NCBI RefSeq assembly: GCF_000719865.1
Contig: NZ_JOID01000018.1
Location: 1-64,000, forward strand
From: Streptomyces albus subsp. albus
Lineage (GTDB): Bacteria; Actinomycetota; Actinomycetes; Streptomycetales; Streptomycetaceae
Direction: 5' to 3'
DNA: 64,000 nucleotides
Shown: positions 8,565 through 17,800 of the stretch, piece by piece
Layout: each line of letters opens with the position of its first letter
Numbering within the stretch: the first letter of the stretch is position 1
Translations under genes and position numbers: made by a program
Notes under the pieces: model-generated
The model's input: only the letters and a program-made list of their open reading frames with translations
Told to the model about the DNA's origin: nothing
Database searches by the model: none

Positions 8565-9566
8565 ATGCGGAAGGTCTGGCTGGGTGTCGGCGTCGGTTTC
8601 GCGCTGATCTCGTGCTTCCTCGGGCTGCTGGTTGTCGGGGTCTACACCGCGGCGTCGAACCTCGTCGGCGGCGGGAGCGTGCGCGGGCTGGCCGAGAACG
8701 CCGTCCCGGCGGCGTACCGGGCGCTGGTGGACCAGTGGGGCCGGCGCTGCCCGGCAATCAGCCCGTCCCTGCTGGCGGCGCAGCTGTACCAGGAGAGCGG
8801 CTGGAACCCGAAGGCGCAGAGCCCGGCGGCGGCTCAGGGCATCGCGCAGTTCATCCCGGGGACGTGGTCGGCGCACGGCGTGGACGCCAACGGTGACGGC
8901 CGGGCCAATGTCTGGGACCCGGAGGACGCCATTCCGTCGGCGGCCCTGTACGACTGCAAGCTGGCCGGTTACGTCAAGGACGCACCGGGCGACCAGACCG
9001 CGAACATGCTGGCGGCGTACAACGCGGGCCCGTACGCGGTCCTCAAGTACGGCGGAGTGCCGCCGTACCAGGAGACGCAGAACTACGTGAAGCGGATCAC
9101 CACCCTCGCCAAGAGCTTCGAGGCGCCGGCGGAGACGGTGCCGGCATCCGGGCAGGCGGCCGGGGCGATCTACTACGCCAAGGACAAGCTGGGGACCCCG
9201 TATCTCTGGGGCGGTGACGGCACGGCCGAGGACGGCGGGCGGTTCGACTGCTCGGGGCTGACGAAGGCGGCCTACGCGAGCGTCGGGATCGAGCTGCCGC
9301 GGGTGGCCAACGACCAGTACAACGCCGGGCCGCACCCCTCGCGGGACCAGCTGCTCCCGGGCGATCTGGTCTTCTTCTCCGACGATCTGACGGACTCCCG
9401 GGCGATCCGGCACGTGGGGATCTACGTCGGCGGCGGCTATATGATCAATGCGCCCTACACCGGCGCCGAGATCCGCTACGACAAGATCGACAGCCCGGAC
9501 TACTTCGGTGCCACGAGAGTGACCGAGGACGGCGCGAGGGCCCTGCCCCGGCGGGGTTCCGCATAG
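8565..9566 (+). CDS. bifunctional lytic transglycosylase / NlpC-P60 endopeptidase, VirB1-like
   Basis: A 333-residue protein with one N-terminal membrane anchor (about 7-30), an SLT domain (about 55-185) with catalytic Glu77 in QESGWN and the AYNAGP motif, and a C-terminal NlpC/P60 domain (about 195-320) with Cys229 in DCSGLT and His283 in RHVGIY. It would cut both glycan strands and stem peptides of peptidoglycan at the membrane face. GGTGGAGG precedes the ATG. Such fused hydrolases are the standard wall-opening part of Gram-positive conjugation systems, so its position head-to-head with the VirB-like cluster is meaningful. Confidence 0.9.
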   Translation: MRKVWLGVGVGFALISCFLGLLVVGVYTAASNLVGGGSVRGLAENAVPAAYRALVDQWGRRCPAISPSLLAAQLYQESGWNPKAQSPAAAQGIAQFIPGTWSAHGVDANGDGRANVWDPEDAIPSAALYDCKLAGYVKDAPGDQTANMLAAYNAGPYAVLKYGGVPPYQETQNYVKRITTLAKSFEAPAETVPASGQAAGAIYYAKDKLGTPYLWGGDGTAEDGGRFDCSGLTKAAYASVGIELPRVANDQYNAGPHPSRDQLLPGDLVFFSDDLTDSRAIRHVGIYVGGGYMINAPYTGAEIRYDKIDSPDYFGATRVTEDGARALPRRGSA

Positions 9567-9870
9567 CGGCGAACGCGGCGGTGGGAGGGCGCGCCGGTGT
9601 CGTCCGGCGGCTGCTCTCCGGACCGCCGCTGACGGCCCGTAGAGTGACGGACGATGCCGCGCTCCCGGACTGCCCGCGGTGCCGCGTCGCCGAGCCGCGA
9701 CGACGGATCACCCTTCGATAACAGCCTGATGGCCGTTGGGTGGAGAGCGGAACACCCGGCCGGTCCCCGCCGTTCTCCGGCCGGGGCAGCGGGAGGCGAC
9801 TCCTCTTTCTGGCGGGGGCGGCGGAGCGATACGGACATGAGCAAGCGCTAGAGACAAGGGGCCGTGGCAC
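9567..9870 (+). other. intergenic region, 304 bp
   Basis: No convincing gene. A short frame at 9654-9851 has unusual composition and no RBS. A TAGAGT that could be a -10 element lies near 9640, so the promoter of the PAP2 gene may be here. Confidence 0.4.
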
Positions 9871-10584
9871 ATGGCTGGACTGGAGGCGGGGTCACCGGTG
9901 TCGGAGACCACGGGAGAGCCGGGCCCCGACGTGGACCTGCTCTACGACATCAACGGCCTCACGGCCGGCACCCCGCACTGGTTCGACCGGGTCATGGAGT
10001 GGACCGGCGAGTACGGCACCGTGTTCGCGCTGCTGCTGCTGGTCCTCTGGTGCTGGTGGTCCGTCAGGAAGCGGGCGGACGCGCCGCTCGCCGTGGCCGG
10101 CCTGGTCTGGGCGCCGCTGGCCACCGGCGTGGCGCTGCTGATCAACATTCCGATCCGCAACTTCGTCGAACGCCCCAGACCCTTCCTCGACCACGAGGGC
10201 CTCAAGGTCCTCGTGGACGGGAAGACCGACTACTCCTTCGTGAGCGACCACTCCACGATGGCGATGGCGATGGCGGTCGGCGTCTTCGTCGTCCACCGCA
10301 GATTCGGGCTGGCCGCCATCTTCCTCGCGGTGCTGGCCGGCTTCTGCCGGATCTACATGGGCGTGCACTACCCGACCGACGTGATCGGCGGCTTCGCGCT
10401 CGGCACGGCGGTCACCCTGCTGCTCGCGCCGCTCGCCATGGCCCTGCTCACCCCGCTGGCCCGTACGGTGGCGGGCTCCCGGGCCGGCTGGCTCGTCCAG
10501 AGCCGGGCCGCTCGCGCGAGCGGGCGGGACGGCTCGCCGGGCTCGCGCCCGGCGGAGGACCACCGGAGCAACCTCGCGGCCTGA
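9871..10584 (+). CDS. PAP2-family membrane phosphatase
   Basis: A 237-residue integral membrane protein with the three PAP2 signature pieces: RP at 101-102, SDH at 125-127 (the PSGH motif with its histidine) and Arg160, His166 and Asp170 in RIYMGVHYPTD. Family members dephosphorylate lipid phosphates such as undecaprenyl pyrophosphate or phosphatidic acid on the outer face of the membrane; the substrate here is unknown. AAGGGG lies upstream of the ATG. The tail after about residue 205 is basic and low-complexity. Confidence 0.9.
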   Translation: MAGLEAGSPVSETTGEPGPDVDLLYDINGLTAGTPHWFDRVMEWTGEYGTVFALLLLVLWCWWSVRKRADAPLAVAGLVWAPLATGVALLINIPIRNFVERPRPFLDHEGLKVLVDGKTDYSFVSDHSTMAMAMAVGVFVVHRRFGLAAIFLAVLAGFCRIYMGVHYPTDVIGGFALGTAVTLLLAPLAMALLTPLARTVAGSRAGWLVQSRAARASGRDGSPGSRPAEDHRSNLAA

Positions 10585-10739
10585 GCCCCGGCGGCCCGGC
10601 CCCTCAGCGGTACGGGACCGGCTGCGGCCGTACGAAACCGCTGCGGCCGTACGGAACCGGCGCGTACGGCCCCGGCATCCCGCCGCCGGACCCGGGACGG
10701 GCGCGGGGCGGGCACGGGACGGGCACGGACATCCGGCTG

Positions 10740-10940
10740 TCAGGCCGCCGGCCCGGGCACATCCCGCGCGGCGGCCCCGGGATGCGCCTCGGCGTCCGCC
10801 CGCGCCGTGGCGCGGGCCCGTCTCGCGGGACCGGCCCAGCCGCAGGAGCAGCGGGCCAGGGTGAACGCCCCGCGTTCGGTGGTCTCGGTCAGATGGTCCT
10901 CATCCCGCCAGGGGCGGTCCTCAGGAGCTTGCCGGCGCAC
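10740..10940 (-). CDS. small conserved protein with CxCGW motif
   Basis: A 66-residue protein with CSCGWAGPARRARATARADAEAH-type composition: a CxC pair followed by GW and a basic stretch ending in His, a pattern seen in several small actinobacterial proteins and suggestive of a zinc-ribbon fragment. It is divergent from the lipoprotein gene. The function is unknown. Confidence 0.65.
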   Translation of the reverse strand: MRRQAPEDRPWRDEDHLTETTERGAFTLARCSCGWAGPARRARATARADAEAHPGAAARDVPGPAA

Positions 10941-11028
10941 CCGGCCACGGTACCGCCGTAACGGCGGGCCGGGCGCGGTCGTTGGAAAATCACCGAGTCA
11001 CCGCGGGTTTTCTGGGGGTGCGCAGCCG

Positions 11029-11880
11029 ATGGTGGTGCAGTGGCGCGGGCGCGGGGCCGGAGCCGGAGCCGTCGCTCTCGGTCTGGCGGCCGGCCTGACG
11101 GCGGGCTGTTCCGGTCCGGGGACGGTGGCCGCCGACGAGCGGTCCGCCGCCCGCCATCTCGCCCAGGTGCAGCGCACCGCGGATGTGCTGGTGCGGTCCG
11201 GGAGTTCCCGGGCCCGCACGTCCCTGGAGACGGCCAACGGCGGTACCCGGGTGACCATCCGCGGCACGGGCGGTTTCGACTACGGCGCCCGGCTCGGCCG
11301 GCTGAAGGTCGTCCTGCCGGCGGACGCGGCGGGTGAGACGGAGCACCGGCCGGTCACCGAACTCCTCGCCCCCGGCGAGCTGTATCTGAAGAACCGCGGC
11401 GCCGGGGTGCCCGCCGACAAGTGGGTGCGGATCCACACCGCCGCGCTGGCCGACGGGAATCTGGTGACGGGCGGCGCGACGAACCCGCTGGCCGCGGCCG
11501 AACTCCTGCGCGGCGCCCGCGAGGTGCGGTACGTCGGTGAGGCCCGGGCGGAGCGGGACGGCGCGCTCGTCCGCCACTACCGCGGCACGGCGGACATCCG
11601 CCGGGCCGCGGAGAAGGCGGCCCACGTGCGCGGGGCCCTTCTCGCGGCGGCGCGCGGTTTCCGCACCCGTACGGTGCCGTTCGACGTCTTCCTGGACGAG
11701 CGGGGAAGGCTGCGGAAGGTCCGGCACCACTTCACCTTCTCGCGTCAGGCCCCGGGGGGCGGCGCCGAGCTGCGGATCGTCTCCACGACCGTGCTCTACG
11801 GTTTCGGGGCCCGGGTGGACGTGGAGCTGCCGCCGGAGCGGGACATCTACTCGGGTGCGGTCGCCGTGACCGGTGCCTGA
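11029..11880 (+). CDS. putative lipoprotein, LppX/LprG-like size
   Basis: A 283-residue protein with a type II signal peptide ending in the lipobox LTAGC (Cys27). The mature part is a single secreted domain of about 250 residues with alternating short strands and charged residues, the usual look of LppX/LprAFG-like lipid-carrier folds, but I cannot confirm that family. A GGGGGTG element precedes the ATG, and there is no operon partner in the same direction nearby. Confidence 0.75.
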   Translation: MVVQWRGRGAGAGAVALGLAAGLTAGCSGPGTVAADERSAARHLAQVQRTADVLVRSGSSRARTSLETANGGTRVTIRGTGGFDYGARLGRLKVVLPADAAGETEHRPVTELLAPGELYLKNRGAGVPADKWVRIHTAALADGNLVTGGATNPLAAAELLRGAREVRYVGEARAERDGALVRHYRGTADIRRAAEKAAHVRGALLAAARGFRTRTVPFDVFLDERGRLRKVRHHFTFSRQAPGGGAELRIVSTTVLYGFGARVDVELPPERDIYSGAVAVTGA

Positions 11881-12055
11881 GGGTCCTCCCGCGGTCCCGG
11901 ATGCGCCGGGGGTGCGCCCGGCGCACGGGCGGGGGTACCCGGCGGGGCGGGGGTAAATGGTCCGTCCGTGCCATGCGCGCTGTGTGTCCGGCTCCCTACG
12001 CTGGGCTGTGCGCGAGGACGAGCGGTCGGAGCTCGTGGAGGAGGAGGTGACACGG

Positions 12056-12256
12056 GTGTCGATGTCCTGCCATATCACCCGGAGGGTTCAGGACCATCTG
12101 GCCCTCGCCGAGATCGAGCTGTGCGGGGAGCTGATGATCGCGGCCTCGGCGTCGGTGGAGGAACGGCTCAGCCCGGACCGTATCGACGAGGTGCTGAAGG
12201 TGGGCGGGAAGCCGCCGGGCCGGCGGGGCCGGCGCATCGCGCCGCGGGGCGACTGA
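12056..12256 (+). CDS. small conserved hypothetical protein
   Basis: A 66-residue protein starting at a GTG eight bases after GGAGGAGG. Its N-terminal half is helical with two cysteines (residues 5 and 23), followed by EERLSPDRIDEVLKV and a basic Gly/Arg tail. I recognise it as a small Streptomyces protein of unknown role. The strong RBS supports translation. Confidence 0.65.
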   Translation: MSMSCHITRRVQDHLALAEIELCGELMIAASASVEERLSPDRIDEVLKVGGKPPGRRGRRIAPRGD

Positions 12257-12267
12257 TCCCCGTCCCC

Positions 12268-12303
12268 GGCACGTTCCCCAGCACGTTCCCCGGCACGCCC
12301 CCG
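12268..12303. repeat. three 12-bp tandem repeats
   Basis: GGCACGTTCCCC, AGCACGTTCCCC and GGCACGCCCCCG follow each other without gap just after the stop of the small gene at 12056-12256. This is a noncoding, probably neutral, microduplication. Confidence 0.7.
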
Positions 12304-12324
12304 GGCGCGCCCCCGGGTGGGTTC

Positions 12325-12344
12325 GCCACGGGCGCACCCGTGGC
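12325..12344. terminator. bidirectional terminator hairpin candidate
   Basis: GCCACGGG pairs perfectly with CCCGTGGC around a CGCA loop. It lies between two converging genes, the small protein (+) and csoR (-). There is no T run, as is usual in Streptomyces. Confidence 0.5.
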
Positions 12345-12488
12345 CCCCGGTGCGGCGCCGCGGGCACCCTCCGGGCCCGGAAGGCTTCCCATGCGCCGCC
12401 CCGGGTGCTCCCCGGCGTTCCGCCCCGCCTGCGCCCTCGTGCACGCCCGCGTGGGCGCCGTCCCGCGCCCGCCGTTCCGCCGCGTCTC

Positions 12489-12791
12489 TCAGGTGCGCAG
12501 CAGGCGGGCGATGGCCGCGGTGGCCTCGGCGACCTTGGCGTCGATCTCCGGGCCGCCCTCGGCGGCGGCCGCGGCGACGCAGTGCCGCAGGTGCTCTTCG
12601 AGCAACTGGAGCGCGAAGGACTGGAGCGCCTTGGTGCCGGCGGAGACCTGGGTGAGTATGTCGATGCAGTAGACGTCCTCCTCGACCATCCGCTGGAGGC
12701 CGCGGACCTGGCCCTCGATCCGGCGGAGCCGCTTGAGGTGCTGGTCCTTCTGCTCGCTGTAGCCGTGCGGGCCGGTCTCCGTGACCGTCAT
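12489..12791 (-). CDS. csoR: CsoR-family copper-sensing repressor
   Basis: A 100-residue all-helical regulator. Cys42, His67 and Cys71 reproduce the spacing of the Cu(I) ligands of CsoR (Cys, then His 25 residues on, then Cys 4 on), and RIEGQVRGLQRMV is the family's N-terminal helix. Apo-CsoR represses copper-efflux genes and leaves DNA when Cu(I) binds. No copA or copZ lies nearby, so its targets are probably elsewhere, with autoregulation through the upstream inverted repeat. Confidence 0.9.
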   Translation of the reverse strand: MTVTETGPHGYSEQKDQHLKRLRRIEGQVRGLQRMVEEDVYCIDILTQVSAGTKALQSFALQLLEEHLRHCVAAAAAEGGPEIDAKVAEATAAIARLLRT

Positions 12792-12879
12792 GGCGTCCTC
12801 CCGTGGTGGCGCGAGGCGCTCATGGCCTCATCGGTGGTGGAACCGGGCAAGGTGCCGCGGAACCGGCGCAACCGGCATA

Positions 12880-12903
12880 TATACCCCTGCCCGGTATAGG
12901 GTA
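12880..12903. promoter_or_regulatory. candidate CsoR operator
   Basis: TACCC at 12882-12886 and GGGTA at 12899-12903 form an inverted repeat around a G/C-rich centre, the general form of CsoR sites (TACCC...GGGTA). It is in the divergent space between csoR and the DUF47 gene and could control either. No binding data. Confidence 0.5.
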
Positions 12904-13049
12904 CCGGATTTGCCGCCGGATTCCCGGACTCCCGGGTGGGTACGCTGTCCGATGGCCGGACCGAGGACGACCGGCTACCCGTGGCCGGATCGAGGCGCTT
13001 AGCATCGGCTCCGGCCGACATCCGATGCATGCACCCCAAGGAACCCGAC

Positions 13050-13670
13050 GTGCGCTTTCGTCTGACCCCCCGGGAGACGAGCTTCTACGACATGTTCGCC
13101 GCCTCCGCGGACAACATCGTCACCGGCTCGAAGCTCCTGATGGAACTGCTCGGCGCGGAGCCCGCCGGACGGAGTGAGATCGCCGACCGGATGCGTGCCG
13201 CGGAGCACGCCGGGGACGATGCCACCCATGCCATCTTCCACCAGCTGAACTCCTCCTTCATCACCCCGTTCGACCGCGAGGACATCTACTCCCTGGCCTC
13301 CTCGCTCGACGACATCATGGACTTCATGGAGGAGGCCGTCGACCTGGTCGTCCTGTACCAGATCGAGACGCTGCCGAAGGGGGTCGACCAGCAGATCGAG
13401 GTGCTGGCGCGGGCCGCGGAGCTGACGGCCGAGGCGATGCCCAACCTCCGCACCATGACGAACCTCACCGAGTACTGGATCGAGGTCAACCGTCTGGAGA
13501 ACCAGGCCGACCAGATCCACCGCAAGCTGCTGGCCCAGCTCTTCAACGGCAAGTACGACGCCATGGACGTGCTGAAGCTCAAGCAGATCGTGGACGTGCT
13601 GGAGGAGGCCGCGGACGCCTTCGAACATGTGGCCAACACCGTCGAGACCATCGCGGTCAAGGAGTCCTGA
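13050..13670 (+). CDS. DUF47 (PhoU-like) protein partner of Pit
   Basis: A 206-residue PhoU-fold helical protein of the DUF47 family, starting at a GTG with AAGGAA six bases upstream (an earlier in-frame ATG has no RBS and a non-conserved leader). Acidic repeats such as DDIMDFMEEAVD and ADAFEHVANTVE match the metal-binding ExxxD motifs of PhoU proteins. It is placed six bases before pit; DUF47-pit pairs are common, and the protein is thought to control the transporter. Confidence 0.9.
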   Translation: MRFRLTPRETSFYDMFAASADNIVTGSKLLMELLGAEPAGRSEIADRMRAAEHAGDDATHAIFHQLNSSFITPFDREDIYSLASSLDDIMDFMEEAVDLVVLYQIETLPKGVDQQIEVLARAAELTAEAMPNLRTMTNLTEYWIEVNRLENQADQIHRKLLAQLFNGKYDAMDVLKLKQIVDVLEEAADAFEHVANTVETIAVKES

Positions 13671-13676
13671 CCCCCG

Positions 13677-14675
13677 GTGGACACCTTCGCACTCATCGTC
13701 ACCATCGGGGTCGCGCTCGGCTTCACGTACACCAACGGTTTCCACGACTCCGCCAACGCCATCGCGACCTCCGTCTCGACGCGCGCGCTGACCCCCCGGG
13801 CGGCGCTGCTGATGGCCGCCGTCATGAACCTGGCCGGTGCCTTCCTGGGCAGCGGGGTCGCCAAGACCGTCAGCCAGGGCCTGATCGAGACGCCGAGCGG
13901 CTCGCGCGGGATGGCGATCCTCTTCGCGGCCCTGGTGGGCGCCGTCGTCTGGAACATGATCACCTGGTACTTCGGGCTGCCGTCGAGTTCGAGCCACGCG
14001 CTCTTCGGCGGCATGGTGGGGGCAGCCCTGGCCGGCTCCATCGCCGTCTACTGGATGGGGGTCGTCGAGAAGGTCGTCATCCCGATGTTCCTGTCGCCGC
14101 TGGTCGGGCTGGCCCTGGGCTATCTGGCCATGACCGCCATCATGTGGATCTTCCGCCGGGCCAACCCGCACAAGGCCAAACGGCACTTCCGGATCGCGCA
14201 GACGGTCTCCGCGGCCGGCATGGCCCTGGGCCACGGCCTCCAGGACGCGCAGAAGACCATGGGCATCGTGGTGATGGCGCTGGTCATCGCCGACGTCGAG
14301 GACTACGGCGACCAGATCCCGGTCTGGGTGAAGGTCTCCTGCGCCCTCATGCTCTCGCTCGGCACCTACGCGGGCGGCTGGCGGATCATGCGGACCCTGG
14401 GCCGGCGGATCATCGAGCTCGACCCGCCGCAGGGCTTCGCCGCGGAGACCACGGCCGCCTCGGTGATGTACACCGCCTCGTTCATGTTCCACGCGCCGAT
14501 CTCCACCACCCACGTCATCACCTCGGCGATCATGGGTGTGGGCTCGACCCGGCGGATCAAGGCGGTCCGCTGGGGCGTGGCCAAGAACATCGTGATGGGC
14601 TGGTTCATCACCATGCCGGCCGCGGCGCTGGTCGCGGCGGTCTCCTTCTGGGCCGTGAGCCTCGTCTTCGGCTGA
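13677..14675 (+). CDS. pit: Pit-family low-affinity inorganic phosphate transporter
   Basis: A 332-residue polytopic protein with both PiT signature repeats: GFHDSANAIATSVSTRAL near the N-terminus and PISTTHVITSAIMGVG near the C-terminus, plus the PSSSSHALFGG loop. It takes up phosphate, usually as a metal-phosphate complex driven by protons. The GTG start follows the DUF47 stop closely, so the genes are co-transcribed. It converges with the high-affinity pst operon. Confidence 0.95.
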   Translation: MDTFALIVTIGVALGFTYTNGFHDSANAIATSVSTRALTPRAALLMAAVMNLAGAFLGSGVAKTVSQGLIETPSGSRGMAILFAALVGAVVWNMITWYFGLPSSSSHALFGGMVGAALAGSIAVYWMGVVEKVVIPMFLSPLVGLALGYLAMTAIMWIFRRANPHKAKRHFRIAQTVSAAGMALGHGLQDAQKTMGIVVMALVIADVEDYGDQIPVWVKVSCALMLSLGTYAGGWRIMRTLGRRIIELDPPQGFAAETTAASVMYTASFMFHAPISTTHVITSAIMGVGSTRRIKAVRWGVAKNIVMGWFITMPAAALVAAVSFWAVSLVFG

Positions 14676-14718
14676 TCCCGCGCCGGGGCCCGGCGCCGAG
14701 AAGCAGGGCCAAAGGAAC

Positions 14719-14752
14719 AGGGCCCGCCCCCGGGAAGCCGGGAGCGGGCCCT
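14719..14752. terminator. bidirectional terminator between pit and pstB
   Basis: AGGGCCCGC (14719-14727) pairs with GCGGGCCCT (14744-14752), with an inner CCCGG/CCGGG stem. It sits between the converging pit and pst operons. Confidence 0.8.
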
Positions 14753-14793
14753 ACGTCTTGCGGTGGCACCGCCATGCAGCACCGCGAGACGGG

Positions 14794-15570
14794 CTATCCG
14801 AAGCGGCCGGAGATGTAGTCCTCGGTCGCCTGGACGGAGGGGTTGGAGAAGATCCGCTCCGTCTCGTCGATCTCGACGAGCTTGCCGGGCTGGCCGACGG
14901 CCGACAGATTGAAGAAGGCCGTACGGTCCGAGACGCGCGCCGCCTGCTGCATGTTGTGCGTCACGATGACGATCGTGAAGCGCTCCTTGAGCTCGCAGAT
15001 CAGGTCCTCGATGGCGAGGGTCGAGATGGGGTCCAGGGCGGAGCAGGGCTCGTCCATCAGCAGCACCTGCGGCTCGACCGCGATGGCGCGGGCGATGCAG
15101 AGCCGCTGCTGCTGGCCGCCGGAGAGGCCGGAGCCGGGCTTGTTGAGCCGGTCCTTGACCTCGTTCCAGAGGTTGGCGCCCTTGAGGGACTTCTCGACGA
15201 TCGTGTCCAGCTCGCGCTTCTTGTACGAGCCGTTGAGGCGCAGCCCGGCCGCGACGTTGTCGTAGATCGACATGGTCGGGAAGGGGTTGGGGCGCTGGAA
15301 GACCATGCCGACCGTACGGCGTACGGCGACGGGGTCGACGTGGGAGCCGTAGAGGTCCTCGTCGTCCAGCATCACCTTGCCCTCGACGCGGCCGCCGGGG
15401 GTGACCTCGTGCATCCGGTTGAGGGTGCGGAGGAAGGTGGACTTGCCGCAGCCGGACGGGCCGATGAAGGCCGTCACGGACCGCGGCTCGACGGTCATGG
15501 AGATGTCTTCGATCGCCTTGTGGCCGCCGTAGTAGGCACTGAGGCCGCTGACGTCGATGCGCTTGGCCAT
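14794..15570 (-). CDS. pstB: phosphate ABC transporter ATP-binding protein
   Basis: A 258-residue ATPase with Walker [10 protein letters not shown], signature LSGGQQQR and Walker [14 protein letters not shown]. The sequence is typical PstB over its whole length. It energises PstSCA phosphate import and, in many bacteria, takes part in PhoR signalling. It is the last gene of the pst operon, 56 bases after pstA. Confidence 0.97.
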   Translation of the reverse strand: MAKRIDVSGLSAYYGGHKAIEDISMTVEPRSVTAFIGPSGCGKSTFLRTLNRMHEVTPGGRVEGKVMLDDEDLYGSHVDPVAVRRTVGMVFQRPNPFPTMSIYDNVAAGLRLNGSYKKRELDTIVEKSLKGANLWNEVKDRLNKPGSGLSGGQQQRLCIARAIAVEPQVLLMDEPCSALDPISTLAIEDLICELKERFTIVIVTHNMQQAARVSDRTAFFNLSAVGQPGKLVEIDETERIFSNPSVQATEDYISGRFG

Positions 15571-15626
15571 GGTGTTGCTCGCAATCGTGTGGGATGGCCC
15601 CGGGCACGGAGCCGCATATCGGTGCC

Positions 15627-16706
15627 TTAGCGGCCGGTCTTGGGTGCCTTCCAGCGGGCGATGCCGCGGGCGACCAGGTTGAGGACCATCACGAAGATGA
15701 TCAGGACGAGTGCCGCTCCCCAGGCCCTGTCGTACGAGTGCGGGGTGCCGAGCATGTACTCCTGGTACACGTACAGCGGGAGCGACGCCTGCGTGCCGTC
15801 GAACGGGTCGTTGTTGATGAAGGAACTGCCCAGGACCAGCAGCAGGACCGGGGCCGTCTCACCGGCGATACGGGCGACCGCCAGCATGACGCCGGTGGTG
15901 ATACCGCCGATGGCGGTGGGCAGGACCACCTTCAGGATAGTCCGCCACTTCGGTACACCGAGGGCGAGCGAGGCCTCGCGCAGCTCGTTGGGAACGAGCT
16001 TGAGCATCTCCTCGGTGGAGCGGACGACCACCGGCATCATCAGGATCGTGAGGGCCAGCGCGCCGGCGAAGCCGGAGGGGCCCATGTCGAAGGTCAGCAC
16101 CCAGGTGGAGAGGATGAACAGACCGGCCACGATCGACGGGATGCCGGTCATGACGTCCACGAAGAAGGTCACGGCCTTCGCCAGCGAGCCCCGGCCGTAC
16201 TCGACCAGGTAGATCGCGGTGAGCAGGCCGATCGGCACGGCGATCAGGGTGGCGATGGCCACCTGCTCCAGGGTGCCGATGATCGCGTGGTAGATGCCGC
16301 CGCCGGGGGTGTTCTGGTTCAGCCCGGCCATGGAGTGCGACAGGAAGTATCCGTCGAGGATGCGGGAGCCGCGCTCCACGGTCGTCCAGGCCAGGGAGGC
16401 CAGCGGCACGATCGCGAGGACGAAGCAGACCCAGACGACGCTGGTGGCGATCCGGTCCTTGGCCTGCCGGGAGCCCTCGACGGCGGTGGTGATCACGTAG
16501 GTGCCGGTGACGAAGAAGACGGCGGCGATCATGCCCCACTGCACGCGGCTCTCCCAGCCGGCGGCCATGCCGATGGCGGAGGCCAGCGCGACGGAGGCGA
16601 GGGCGATGCCCGCGGGGGCCCAGCGGGGCATCCTGCGGTGGGCCAGGCTGCGGGCGGGGGGCGCCTCGCCGGTGCTCGGCTTGCGGTCGATCACGGTGTG
16701 GCTCAT
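15627..16706 (-). CDS. pstA: phosphate ABC transporter permease PstA
   Basis: A 359-residue permease with about seven to eight membrane spans. The EAA loop [20 protein letters not shown] (about residues 265-284) contacts PstB. The N-terminal extension with two extra spans is longer than in E. coli PstA but usual in actinobacteria. The ATG overlaps the pstC stop by four bases (ATGA). Confidence 0.95.
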   Translation of the reverse strand: MSHTVIDRKPSTGEAPPARSLAHRRMPRWAPAGIALASVALASAIGMAAGWESRVQWGMIAAVFFVTGTYVITTAVEGSRQAKDRIATSVVWVCFVLAIVPLASLAWTTVERGSRILDGYFLSHSMAGLNQNTPGGGIYHAIIGTLEQVAIATLIAVPIGLLTAIYLVEYGRGSLAKAVTFFVDVMTGIPSIVAGLFILSTWVLTFDMGPSGFAGALALTILMMPVVVRSTEEMLKLVPNELREASLALGVPKWRTILKVVLPTAIGGITTGVMLAVARIAGETAPVLLLVLGSSFINNDPFDGTQASLPLYVYQEYMLGTPHSYDRAWGAALVLIIFVMVLNLVARGIARWKAPKTGR

Positions 16707-17701
16707 GCGTTGGCCCCCGAGTACTCCTTGCGGCGGGCGATGATCAGCCGGGCCGCGCCGTTCACCAGCAGCGTCATGACGAAGAGGACGAGGCCGGAGG
16801 CGATGAGCGCGTCCCGCCCGAACTCGTTGGCCTCGTTGAACTTGGCGGCGATGTTCTGCGCGAAGGTGCCGCCGCCCGGGTCCAGGAGATGGCCGGAGAA
16901 GAGGAAGCTGGGGGAGAGGACGGTGGCGACGGCCATCGTCTCGCCGAGCGCGCGGCCGAGGCCGAGCATGGAGGCGCTGATGATGCCGGAGCGGCCGAAG
17001 GGCAGCACCGACATGCGGATGACCTCCCAGCGCGTGGCGCCGAGCGCGAGCGCGGCCTCCTCGTGCATCTTCGGCACCTGGAGGAAGACCTCGCGGGTGA
17101 CGTTGGTGATCACCGGCAGGATCATCACGGCGAGCAGGATGCCGACGGTGAAGAGGTTCCGCGCGGGGCCGCTGCCGGACTTCTCGAAGATGTAGGTCCA
17201 GCCGAAGTACTGGTCGAGCCAGAGGTTCATGCCGTCGAGGTACGGCACCAGCACGAGCGCGCCCCACAGACCGTAGACGATGCTGGGGACGGCGGCGAGC
17301 AGGTCGATCAGGTACCCCAGCGGGCCGGCCAGCCGGCGGGAGGCGTAGTGGGAGACGAAGAGCGCGATGCCCACGGATATCGGCACCGCGATGATCATGG
17401 CGATGATCGAGCTGACGATGGTGCCGTAGACGAGGATCGCGATGCCGAACTGCGGAGGGTCACCCTGCGGGTTCCACTCGAAGGCCGTGAGGAAGTTGGC
17501 CTCGTTCTCGGAGATCGCGATGTACGCGCGGTAGGTCAGGAAGGCCGCGATGGCGGCCATGACGACCAGCAGGAAGATGCCCGAGCCCCGGGAGAGCCCG
17601 ATGAAGATCTTGTCCCCGGGGCGGGTGGCCTTGCCCTTCGCGGCCGGCTCTGGTGTGAGGGGCGCCGGCGGGGGCGCCGACGCGGTGGGTGCGGTAGTCA
17701 T
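16703..17701 (-). CDS. pstC: phosphate ABC transporter permease PstC
   Basis: A 332-residue permease with a Pro/Ala-rich cytoplasmic N-terminus (about 1-30), a first span near 38-58, and an EAA loop (EEAALALGATRWEVIRMSVLP). It pairs with PstA to form the channel. The gene follows pstS after 99 bases that contain a long hairpin. Confidence 0.95.
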   Translation of the reverse strand: MTTAPTASAPPPAPLTPEPAAKGKATRPGDKIFIGLSRGSGIFLLVVMAAIAAFLTYRAYIAISENEANFLTAFEWNPQGDPPQFGIAILVYGTIVSSIIAMIIAVPISVGIALFVSHYASRRLAGPLGYLIDLLAAVPSIVYGLWGALVLVPYLDGMNLWLDQYFGWTYIFEKSGSGPARNLFTVGILLAVMILPVITNVTREVFLQVPKMHEEAALALGATRWEVIRMSVLPFGRSGIISASMLGLGRALGETMAVATVLSPSFLFSGHLLDPGGGTFAQNIAAKFNEANEFGRDALIASGLVLFVMTLLVNGAARLIIARRKEYSGANA

Positions 17702-17757
17702 GATGGCTCCGGTCTGGGTGGGGAGAACCCCTGGCGGCGGTGCACCGGATGGGATGT

Positions 17758-17794
17758 CCGGCAGGCCCCGCGGAGGGTCCGCGGGGCCTGCCGG
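17758..17794 (-). terminator. 17-bp hairpin between pstS and pstC
   Basis: A perfect 17-base stem (17758-17774 with 17778-17794) closes a 3-base loop. It lies inside the operon, so it is likely a partial terminator or an mRNA 3'-end stabiliser. Either would keep the binding-protein transcript more abundant than the permease and ATPase transcripts. Confidence 0.75.
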
Positions 17795-17800
17795 CTCGGG

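Noticed and set aside
9654..9851. Possible 65-residue protein before the PAP2 gene
   Set aside because: No RBS, basic low-complexity composition and no recognisable similarity; treated as part of the intergenic region.
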